A stretch of 64,000 nucleotides of DNA from UBA11051 sp964390495 (GTDB taxonomy: Bacteria > Armatimonadota > Zipacnadia > Zipacnadales > UBA11051), in assembly GCA_964390495.1 (NCBI GenBank), contig CAYMIN010000002.1, positions 1 through 64,000 on the forward strand, read 5' to 3'. The position numbers and the translations under genes were made by a program. A model generated the notes under the pieces. That model saw only the letters and a list, made by a program, of their open reading frames with translations, was not told where the DNA came from and did no database searches. Of this stretch, positions 41,054 to 48,886 are shown in pieces. Each line of letters begins with the position of its first letter. Position 1 is the first letter of the stretch.

Positions 41054-42349
41054 CTACGCGGAGACTGCAGATAATTTCTCTGCTTGACGCTTCACAGGCT
41101 TTCCAGTGCACTCACTAACGGCTTCGGTCTCGGCCTCCACGTCCGTTTTTCGTCCGCTGGTTTTCAACGTGACGTACTCCAAACCTGCTCGTCGCAGGTT
41201 TAATGCTGCACTTAAGTCTCTATCAATTTCTAGTCCACAGTTCTGGCATACAAACGTCCTGTCTGCCAAAGTTAGTTGTGTGTTCTTGCAACCACAACTG
41301 GAACATATCTTACTGCTAGCAAAGAACTTATCCACAACTAGAACTTCCGTACCCGACCACGCCGCTTTGTACTCCAGTTGTCTCCTGATCTCAGCAAAGG
41401 AAGCATCTGCAATCGCTTTACTAAGTTTGTTGTTTTGCAGCATGTTTCTAACCTGGAGGTCTTCAATGACTATCAGACACGGTGGCTCTCCTTCTGACTT
41501 GGCTCTCGCCAGAATTTCAGTCGTCATGTCGTGGATAGCATTTGATCTGATACAAGCAATTTGATAGTGTAGATTCGCGATTCTTCGTTTAGTTTGCTGC
41601 CATCGGTTACTTCCCTTCTTTCGTCTTGAAAGTTGTTTTCCCAAGTTCTGAAGCCTCTTTAGATAATAATCCAATGCCTTCGGGTTGCCCCAGGTGCGCC
41701 CATCAGACGCAGTGGCAAGCACTGTGATACCAATATCTATACCTACTATCGCATTACCACTGGCAGCATCTTCAATTTCTTCTTCTACTTGGACGCTAAC
41801 AAACCATCGGCCCGCCTTCTCAGATATGGTCGCGCTCATTATTCTTACGTCTCTACCTGGTGTTGGAAGATAGCTTCGCTCTTTCAGCCGCACCCAGCCA
41901 ATCCGTTGGAACCTTATTCTGTCTGGCTGTATCCATTCTCGTTTTATCGTCCAAAACTTAAATGCGTGAACTCCTTGTTTTCTACTCATGAATCGAGGGA
42001 AGCCCGCTGGCTTACCATCCCTACGAGGCTTCCTTAGTTTCGGTCTTGGTATTTCATCCTTGCGCATTTTGAAGAACCTGTCGTAGGCAGCATCAAGATT
42101 GCTCGCTGCTGTTTCTTCAAGTTTATTGGCAAATTGCCTAAACCAAGGAAACTGTGTGTCTTTGAGGGCACGGAATTCCTTCGTGAGATCGTAGCCACTT
42201 ATCATCTTGCCTGTTTCTTTATAATATTCTTCTCTCCGCGCCAACATCCAATTATAGGCGAACCGCAAGGCGCCAGCATATTGATAGAATAGCCGCTTCT
42301 GTGTTTCGTTCGGATCAAGTTCGGTTTTATAAGCTCGCTGGATTAGCAT
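41054..42349 (-). CDS. tnpB: TnpB RNA-guided nuclease of IS605/IS1341-type element
   Basis: 431 residues, full length. N-terminal helical part MLIQRAYKTELDPNETQ; RuvC-I Asp205 in VGIDIGITVLAT; RuvC-II Glu296 in LIVIEDLQVRNM; zinc ribbon CSSCGCK and CQNCG (Cys349, 352, 368, 371); RuvC-III in DRDLSAALNL (Asp376/378). All catalytic residues are present, so the nuclease should be active. No tnpA transposase lies nearby, so it is a solo tnpB (IS1341 type). Base composition is clearly richer in A+T than the surroundings, suggesting recent arrival. Its ATG overlaps the stop of the upstream small gene (ATGCTAA). It ends 58 bp from the CRISPR array. Confidence 0.93.
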   Translation of the reverse strand: MLIQRAYKTELDPNETQKRLFYQYAGALRFAYNWMLARREEYYKETGKMISGYDLTKEFRALKDTQFPWFRQFANKLEETAASNLDAAYDRFFKMRKDEIPRPKLRKPRRDGKPAGFPRFMSRKQGVHAFKFWTIKREWIQPDRIRFQRIGWVRLKERSYLPTPGRDVRIMSATISEKAGRWFVSVQVEEEIEDAASGNAIVGIDIGITVLATASDGRTWGNPKALDYYLKRLQNLGKQLSRRKKGSNRWQQTKRRIANLHYQIACIRSNAIHDMTTEILARAKSEGEPPCLIVIEDLQVRNMLQNNKLSKAIADASFAEIRRQLEYKAAWSGTEVLVVDKFFASSKICSSCGCKNTQLTLADRTFVCQNCGLEIDRDLSAALNLRRAGLEYVTLKTSGRKTDVEAETEAVSECTGKPVKRQAEKLSAVSA

Positions 42350-42744
42350 AGTATCCACCAGTCATCGCCGCGTTTCTCAACCCTTGCTTGCCGCGTCCCG
42401 GTACGCGGTATGCCCAGATAGATAAAGGGGGCGTCACCTGCAAAAGAAACAGACGAGCGCTCGCCGCGCCGAACCGCCTTCCATTGAGCCTTAAAGCGGG
42501 CGTAGGCATCTGCCCGCGCATAGTTGTTGACCAAGTCGTTTGAGTACCCCGTTCCCTCGAAAACCTCACGGCCCTTTTGCTTACCGGCATTCTCACTGTA
42601 TCGTTCCTCAGTCATGGCCAGCCTGAGCCATTCACACACCATCGCTCGCTGCGCTTCGCCCAGCTTCTTGAGAATGTCCAGGAACAACTGCTTTTCCTCA
42701 GCAGTCACTTCGCAGAGCCAGAGTGTTACCGTCTTTACTGCCAT
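42343..42744 (-). CDS. Small protein resembling the N-terminal half of TnpB/Cas12-like proteins
   Basis: 133 residues, MAVKTVTLWLCEVTAEEKQL at the start, a helical middle (LVNNYARADAYARFKAQWK) and then RGERSSVSFAGDAPFIYLG and ARVEKRGDDWWILC. The order helix bundle, then G-x-RS.xSF..D.P beta strand, then EK.GD.WW is like the REC/WED part before the RuvC domain in type V-U/TnpB proteins; no RuvC or zinc residues follow. Either the stub of another effector cut by the tnpB element, or a partner coupled to tnpB (start and stop overlap). ATG at 42744 follows GGGTGAA. Identification is tentative. Confidence 0.5.
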   Translation of the reverse strand: MAVKTVTLWLCEVTAEEKQLFLDILKKLGEAQRAMVCEWLRLAMTEERYSENAGKQKGREVFEGTGYSNDLVNNYARADAYARFKAQWKAVRRGERSSVSFAGDAPFIYLGIPRTGTRQARVEKRGDDWWILC

Positions 42745-42903
42745 ATTTTCACCCGGCATCCTCGAACTAGCCAACGGGACGAGATGCCATGCGTGCAACT
42801 CCGTGCGGCACTATTGTACCCTACGGTTTTTTTGGTGTCCAGTTACCTATCATCTGTCGGCTTCTCTCTCTAACTTCGTCATCCCACTCGACCTTCGTCG
42901 GCC

Positions 42904-44100
42904 TCAGTAGGCCTGGTACTGGCGCAGTTCGGCCTCAGTCGCGTTCTCCACACCGTAGGGCGTGAGCTTGTAGAGGGTCCGCTTGGTGTCACGGGCCCGT
43001 GCGAACACGATAAAGCCCCTGCCGCCCTCCAGTTGGCGGTATAGCTCGATGGCATCACCGTGGAAACTCGACAGGATTATCCGCACCTTGTCCGGCGGAA
43101 TATCCAGCTCTTCGATCGTTCCGGGGTTGATATACTCGGGGTACTTCTGGCCCTCGATATTGAGGAAGATGCGCCGCAGTTGCTCTTGGGCCGCAGCCCG
43201 ACGCGCGAAGTTGGCGCACCCCACATACGGAGAGGCCTTGCCGATACCCAGAATCGTCAGCGGTGCATCCAGCGTCTGAGTGATGGTCAGTTCCGCAGTC
43301 TTCAGCCAATGTGGTTCAGGCGTGTCTTTCCACAGCTCGGGTCGCCTGAAGTAGCCGGTCTGTTCGCTCGACATCCGCCGCGTCCGTCCCGTAGCTCTGC
43401 CTGCTGATACCGTGGCGGAGCTATTGGGGGTGAGAGCTTGGGGAGCCCCGGTCAGGCCTTGGGCCTGAACCGTCCCGTCGCTGCACATAATATCGCTTTT
43501 GCGCCCCTTGGGGTCTTGATAGACCGAAAACATGGTACCCCGGACGGCAGCCACGGACGAGGGCGTGTAGATCTTCATCTCCGATTCTTTGCCGAAGTGC
43601 GGCGAGACCTTGGCCCACACCTGCCCGCATTGCAGGAAGAGCGACCGGGCCCGCCAGGCTCCGCCGCGGTTGTACTCCAGCAGCTTCACCACCATTTGCG
43701 AGTCGGGGCCGACGCTGACGACGCTGCCGTCGGGGAAGTCCAGCACCGCCTGTGATTGCGCGCCGGTGCGGATCACGTTGCGGTCCTGCAGCTTGTCATC
43801 CACCCGCGCGGCCTTGCCCCCTGATTGAGCATCGGCGTGGATCTGAACCTGGCCGTAAACGTGGGTGATAGTGGCGTAAAACTCCTGGTTCTCGCGTCGC
43901 ACGCCATCCGCTATGATCGCGATCACGATTATACCTAGGCCGATCAGGATGCGCCGGTCAACCCACGAGGGCAGCAGTTGCTTGCCCCTGCGCTTGCGCC
44001 GTTTGCCTCGCTTGTCCTGGTCGTCTTTGAGCTCGGCAAGCGCGTCGGCGACCGCGCTGCCTCGCGACTTCTTTTTCTTCTTCCCAAACAGGTTCAGCAT
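42904..44100 (-). CDS. Membrane-anchored FecR-domain protein
   Basis: 398 residues. A basic N-terminus (KKKKKSRG, KRGKRRKRRGK) precedes one transmembrane helix (RILIGLGIIVIAIIADG, about 50-67). A FecR-type beta domain follows at about 75-240: HVYGQVQIHAD, NVIRTGAQSQAVLDFPDGSVV, KIYTPSSVAAVRGTMFSV. The last 150 residues are alpha/beta and unassigned. FecR domains in non-TonB contexts act as extracytoplasmic sensors or surface modules. Its start lies 27 bases after the stop of the CHASE2 cyclase gene, so the two form an operon and may act together as sensor and effector. Confidence 0.82.
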   Translation of the reverse strand: MLNLFGKKKKKSRGSAVADALAELKDDQDKRGKRRKRRGKQLLPSWVDRRILIGLGIIVIAIIADGVRRENQEFYATITHVYGQVQIHADAQSGGKAARVDDKLQDRNVIRTGAQSQAVLDFPDGSVVSVGPDSQMVVKLLEYNRGGAWRARSLFLQCGQVWAKVSPHFGKESEMKIYTPSSVAAVRGTMFSVYQDPKGRKSDIMCSDGTVQAQGLTGAPQALTPNSSATVSAGRATGRTRRMSSEQTGYFRRPELWKDTPEPHWLKTAELTITQTLDAPLTILGIGKASPYVGCANFARRAAAQEQLRRIFLNIEGQKYPEYINPGTIEELDIPPDKVRIILSSFHGDAIELYRQLEGGRGFIVFARARDTKRTLYKLTPYGVENATEAELRQYQAY

Positions 44101-44127
44101 CCCCTCACCTCATCTCAGATTTCAGGC

Positions 44128-46104
44128 TCACGATTTCTTGCCGATCACCTCGAAGACTCTAATGCCCTCGCTGCGTCCCCGCACCTCCACTTCGCCGATC
44201 TCGCGCAGTTCGACGACCTCCGCGACCAGGGCGGCGGTGGTTTCGCTGATTATGAAGGTGGTGCCGAGTTCCTTGTTCATTTGCTCGATGCGGGCGGCGA
44301 TGTTGACCACGTCGCCAATGGCCGTGTACTGGCGTCGCTGGTCCGAGCCGGCGTCTCCCAGCATCGCCTTACCGGTGTGCAGGCCGATGCCGATGGCCAG
44401 CGGCGTTCGGTGCTCGACCTGCGCCCACGCCTGATTCAGCACTTCCAGCCGCTGTAGCATCGCCAGACCGGCATAGACGGCAAGTTGCGCGTGTTTGGCG
44501 TCAGTACCGAAGGCGTTCCAGATCGCCATGATCCCGTCGCCCATGAACTTGTCCAGATAGCCGTTGTAGTCGAAGATCGCCTCGGTCATCTCGCTCATAT
44601 ACTCATTAAGCTGAGCCAGCCATTCCTGCGGAATTGACTCTTCCGCCAGCGATGTTGAGCCCCGCACGTCGGCAAACAGCAGAGTAATCTCGCGCTGGGT
44701 GCCGCTGCGGATCAGCTCCGGGTCCCGGCTCAGCATCGCCAGCACGTCTCCTGAGACGTAGGAGGCGAACTGCCCGCGGATCATCCGCCGCTCAGCCCCC
44801 AGCCGCTCGTAGATCCCCAGCCCTACCGGCAGCGCCGTGGCCAAAGCGATTGCGCCATAGGGAATTACCTGACTCGCCAGGTAGAAGATCACGAAAAACG
44901 AAGGCAAGGCCACTGCGACCAGTATCAGGGCTCCGATGAGCGGGCCGGCTGTCCCTCCGCTGCTCCAGACCACCCAACCTGCCAGAGAGCCCAGTACGGC
45001 CGCGAAAAGCAGCCACGCCAGGGTGCGCGAGCTGTCGGTCAGCGGCGACATGTGCAGCAGGCTGTTGACGATGTTCGCGTTCGTCTCGACGCCCAGGAAG
45101 AAGCGGCTCTTCTGCCGATACGGCGCGTTGCGGATGTCATAGAGGCCGGGCGCGGTAGCACCTACGAGTACAATCTTACCCTTGAACTCATCCTCTGAAA
45201 CCTGCCCGCTGACTACCTCCCAGAAGCTGTATCGCGGTATCGTGCCGGTCGGGCCGCAATAGTTGATCAGCATCTTCCCGTCGGCGTTGAGAGGGACTGC
45301 CCGCTGGCCGACCGTTATCTGTTTCTGCGGCACTTGCTCAACGATCTGCGCGGGGGTTGTGGCGGAGACCACGCGGGCTATCTCCGTGCCCAAATGCGGA
45401 TAGATGCGGCGGTCGTAACCGGCTCGCAGGGGTGCTACCCGCCGATATACGCCATCGGCGTCAGGCTCAATGTCAACATACCCGATGGCGAGGGCCGCCT
45501 CGGCGAGCTGGGGTATAGGTGGGGTGAAGTTCTCCGCTCGCACCGGCCTCAGCGGGCCGCTTCCGCCTGCCGGCAGCGGGTATGAGGGCATGACCTGACT
45601 CTCTTCGCTGTCTTCATCACCCCTGGCCTCCGCCTTCAGGCGTTTGTATGCCGCCAGCACCACCCGCCCGTGCCGCGCTATTGCCGCGGCGAAACGGGCG
45701 TCGGCTTCCGGATTGTGCCGGTCAGGTTCAGCGAACAGCACATCGAAGGCCACAACTTTGGCCCCGGCCAGCTTCTCCAGCAGCTTCACATAGGTATCTC
45801 GTTGCCACGGGAACCTCCCCAGCCGGTCCTGCAACATGCTGTCGTCATCTATCGCCACGATCACGATGTCCGCCGGCGGCTGCGAGTCGCGCCATTCGAA
45901 GGCCAGGTCATAGGCGAAATTGTCAATCAGCGAGAAGACAAACAGATTGGAGGTACTAGGGATATAGCGCAGCGCTACCACGACCACGGCGATGATTACG
46001 CCGGTCCTAATGCCCTTGCCTCGCTGCTTCGCCAGTTCTCTGCTGGTCGCATCTTGCTGCATGGCGCCCTCACCGGTTGCGGTTCTGTTCGCTCTTTCTG
46101 ACAT
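44128..46104 (-). CDS. CHASE2-domain adenylate/guanylate cyclase
   Basis: 658 residues. A transmembrane segment (about 36-55), an extracytoplasmic CHASE2 sensor (about 60-340, with FEWRDSQPPADIVIVAIDD and LVGATAPGLYDIRNAPY), three further hydrophobic segments (about 355-430) and a C-terminal class III cyclase domain (about 475-650). The cyclase has ITLLFADVRGSTSLAE with its metal-binding Asp, KFMGDGIMAIWNAF with the second Asp, and GDVVNIAARIE. Makes cAMP or cGMP in response to an external signal. Two ATGs (46104, 46062) are possible starts. The FecR-domain gene follows. Confidence 0.9.
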   Translation of the reverse strand: MSERANRTATGEGAMQQDATSRELAKQRGKGIRTGVIIAVVVVALRYIPSTSNLFVFSLIDNFAYDLAFEWRDSQPPADIVIVAIDDDSMLQDRLGRFPWQRDTYVKLLEKLAGAKVVAFDVLFAEPDRHNPEADARFAAAIARHGRVVLAAYKRLKAEARGDEDSEESQVMPSYPLPAGGSGPLRPVRAENFTPPIPQLAEAALAIGYVDIEPDADGVYRRVAPLRAGYDRRIYPHLGTEIARVVSATTPAQIVEQVPQKQITVGQRAVPLNADGKMLINYCGPTGTIPRYSFWEVVSGQVSEDEFKGKIVLVGATAPGLYDIRNAPYRQKSRFFLGVETNANIVNSLLHMSPLTDSSRTLAWLLFAAVLGSLAGWVVWSSGGTAGPLIGALILVAVALPSFFVIFYLASQVIPYGAIALATALPVGLGIYERLGAERRMIRGQFASYVSGDVLAMLSRDPELIRSGTQREITLLFADVRGSTSLAEESIPQEWLAQLNEYMSEMTEAIFDYNGYLDKFMGDGIMAIWNAFGTDAKHAQLAVYAGLAMLQRLEVLNQAWAQVEHRTPLAIGIGLHTGKAMLGDAGSDQRRQYTAIGDVVNIAARIEQMNKELGTTFIISETTAALVAEVVELREIGEVEVRGRSEGIRVFEVIGKKS

Positions 46105-46295
46105 TCACCATCAGCCGGCCATACTCCTTCCTGAGCCGGCGCGACGGGCGGCTTGCGGCCTGCTTCGCCCATTTCCCGAAAGGATTCGCGGAAAGCGGGG
46201 CGAATGTCTAGATACGAGGCGTTCATCACATTCCGTTTGGCTCATACAAGGGTCCCACCTGAGCCGGGCGTATGGCTACAGCACGGGGTGATGTT

Positions 46296-48692
46296 ATGCT
46301 GCCATATCTAATGGCCGGAGCCTTAGTCATAGGGCCGTATTCGGGCGTTGATCTCAACACGCTGCTTGACAAGCCGATGCTGGTGCGGGAGATGGTCATC
46401 GAGCTTACCGCCACCGAGGTCGTGCAGCAAGCCACCGCGGCCAAGCTCGACACGCTGCACGGCCAGCCGGTTGCCCTTACCGAAGCGGGCTTTGAGCTCA
46501 ACCTCGAGGTGCAGTTGCCGGTAGGCCGCACGATTTTCGAGGTCGAAGCGCAGGCCCCCGACGCCGGCACGGATTCCTACTGGCTGGCCTGCGACGGAGC
46601 GCGGATTGATAAGCCCTTCGTGATCCCCAGAGGCGCCCTCGGCAGCCGTTCGTTTGTCCTTGATATAACCCAGCCGGGTAAGCACAGCTTCAGCCTGACT
46701 TTGCGCGAGAGCCCGGGTAGTGTTATCAAGACTCTGAGTATCGCCGCGGCCAGCACCAAGATGCCGCAGCCGCCGATGCGTGCGGAGCTGACTAATGCTC
46801 ATCCGCGCATCTTCTTCACCGCCGACGATATCCAGGCGATGCGCGCGCGGCTCGATAATCAACGCCTCCAGAGCTTCTATAGCTTACCCGGCCCGCTGAC
46901 CAGAAAGCCGCCGGCCTTCGAGCCCGGCAAGCGCAATGGTGGGCCTTTCCGCGGCCTGGGGAACTATGCCCTGGGCTATCTGCTCGCGCCCGACGCAGAG
47001 CAGCTTGCCGCCATCATCGAGTGGCTGGAGATGGCGACTACCTATCAAACGGTCGGTGTTGACCTGGATGCCGAGTACTTCATGGAGGGCCTGGCCCTGA
47101 GCTATGACTGGCTCTATCAGGACCTGCCGGAGGACTTGCGCGAGCGCGTCCGGCAGACGATAGCGAGACAGTGCCAGTTGCTTTTCAATGCCTCATTGGC
47201 TGGCGCTACCGGCGGTGGGCTTGCCTTCCAGCAGAATCACTACTGGTATGCCCATCTGGCGCTGGCCCTCGGCGCAGCGGCGATCTACGGAGACGAGCCT
47301 GAGGCCGAGCGCTGGCTGGCCTGGGCCTGGGACCGTTACGAGCGCATCGCCTTGACCTTCAGCCCGGACGGCAGCTTCCACGAGGGCCCCAGCTATTGGG
47401 ATTACTCGATGCCTACGCTCTACATGTACACCGACCTCTACGAATGGTGCAGCGGCCTCAAGATTCCGGCCGGCGATGAGGGCCTCTGCGGACAGGGCCA
47501 GTTCCGCTGTCAGTATCTGTATCCGGGCCTCGAGCTCACCGCCGCGATGGAGGACAGCTCGGTCAGGTTGGCCCGCCCGCCAACTAAACTGCTGCTGTGG
47601 GAGGCCAAACGGTTCCAGGACCCGGTCACTATGGGCCTTGCCGAACTACTCAACACCGGCCCGAGTTCCGACCGCTTCAACCTGCTGTGGCTGGACGAGA
47701 ATCTGCCCGCCGCTGATGTCCAGGACAGCATCCCGCTAGCTCGCTACTACCCGGATGTCGAGACCGCCTTTGCCCGTACCGCTTGGGAGGACGATGCCAC
47801 CTACCTGGCCTTTGTCAGTCGGCCCTTGGGCGGGCACAAATGGGCCGAGCTATGTGATCGCTACCACCTCGGTGGCACCGGCCACAACCACCCGGCGCAG
47901 AACCATTTCGTGCTCTTCAGCCGGGGCGCGGTGCTGGCCGGCGATCCCGGCTATACCTATGAAAAGGAGACGCGCAACCACAACACGGTGCTGGTGGATG
48001 GTCAGGGGCAGTACGGCGATGGGGAGATGTGGCCGGCACCGACCCCCGGTCGCGCCCACATTACTCAGTTCGTCACCGAGGGCGATATTACCATCATCAG
48101 CGGAGACGCACACTCAGCCTATCCTGAAGACCTCGCCCTGACCCGCTTCGACCGCACCGTCGTGCTGGCAGGCCGTGATCTGGTAGTCGTGTATGACCGC
48201 TTGGCCGCCAAACAGCCGCGCACCTTCAGTTGGCTGCTGCACCACTGGGGCCACACCAGTGAGGGCGACCGTCGCTGGACCATCGTTCGCGATGCGGGCC
48301 AAGTCACCGTTGTGCCGCTGCTGCCCGAAGCACTGGTGGGGGAGACCCTAACCTACCGGCCGCAGTTCATCCACCCCCACCGTGACCTGACACCGCAAGA
48401 GCCTGAAATCAACGTGCTGGAGCTTAAGACCGGCGCGGTGGCGGAGGCTACCTTCCTGGTCCCGCTGCTCATCAACAATGCCGGCCAGGAGGCGCCCCCG
48501 CTACAGCAGCTATCTACCGATGACTGCGACGGCGTGCGAGTGGGGGACACGGTAGTGGCCTTCAACCGAGGTGAGGGGGAGATGGTCGCTCCGCTGCCCT
48601 CAGGTCAAACGATGACGACCGCGGCCCGCACCTTAGTGGCGCGCCTCCGCGATGGCAAGTTGCAGGTGGTCACCGCACCGGCCCAAGACTAG
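46296..48692 (+). CDS. Heparinase II/III-like polysaccharide lyase family protein
   Basis: About 798 residues. N-terminal beta domain (to about 170), an alpha/alpha toroid (about 180-480, with DWLYQDLPEDLRERVR and NHYWYAHLALALGAAAIYG) and a C-terminal beta-sandwich (about 500-790) with the heparinase II/III motif HNHPAQNHFVLFSRG, LAGDPGYTYE and NHNTVLVDGQGQYG. Family members cleave uronic-acid polysaccharides by beta-elimination. No convincing signal peptide is visible in either possible start (46272 or 46296, the latter after GGGGTGATG), so it may act on imported oligosaccharides. Convergent with the 1412-residue gene. Confidence 0.82.
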   Translation: MLPYLMAGALVIGPYSGVDLNTLLDKPMLVREMVIELTATEVVQQATAAKLDTLHGQPVALTEAGFELNLEVQLPVGRTIFEVEAQAPDAGTDSYWLACDGARIDKPFVIPRGALGSRSFVLDITQPGKHSFSLTLRESPGSVIKTLSIAAASTKMPQPPMRAELTNAHPRIFFTADDIQAMRARLDNQRLQSFYSLPGPLTRKPPAFEPGKRNGGPFRGLGNYALGYLLAPDAEQLAAIIEWLEMATTYQTVGVDLDAEYFMEGLALSYDWLYQDLPEDLRERVRQTIARQCQLLFNASLAGATGGGLAFQQNHYWYAHLALALGAAAIYGDEPEAERWLAWAWDRYERIALTFSPDGSFHEGPSYWDYSMPTLYMYTDLYEWCSGLKIPAGDEGLCGQGQFRCQYLYPGLELTAAMEDSSVRLARPPTKLLLWEAKRFQDPVTMGLAELLNTGPSSDRFNLLWLDENLPAADVQDSIPLARYYPDVETAFARTAWEDDATYLAFVSRPLGGHKWAELCDRYHLGGTGHNHPAQNHFVLFSRGAVLAGDPGYTYEKETRNHNTVLVDGQGQYGDGEMWPAPTPGRAHITQFVTEGDITIISGDAHSAYPEDLALTRFDRTVVLAGRDLVVVYDRLAAKQPRTFSWLLHHWGHTSEGDRRWTIVRDAGQVTVVPLLPEALVGETLTYRPQFIHPHRDLTPQEPEINVLELKTGAVAEATFLVPLLINNAGQEAPPLQQLSTDDCDGVRVGDTVVAFNRGEGEMVAPLPSGQTMTTAARTLVARLRDGKLQVVTAPAQD

Positions 48693-48771
48693 CTCGCACC
48701 GTTCATCGGAAAACGTGCAAACGCCATGAGCGGGCGTCATTACCTGTCGCCGTTGCCATTAGAGGGGCCAT

Positions 48772-48886
48772 TGTAGGGGCGCATGGCATGCGCCCGCGCT
48801 GTTGTCGTTGACGCCTTCGGCTCGTCCGCCAGCCCCTCCGGCGACTTGTGCATTTCGCAGCGAGCTAGTTCTCGGCCACCCCTACA
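48772..48886. repeat. 115-bp element with inverted ends
   Basis: TGTAGGGG at 48772-48779 is inverted as CCCCTACA at 48879-48886, and the left part contains the hairpin GGGCGCAT/ATGCGCCC (48777-48784, 48788-48795). The right end overlaps the stop codon of the minus-strand gene. The layout suggests a MITE-like or REP-like insertion between convergent genes; the hairpin may also end transcription. Confidence 0.45.
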
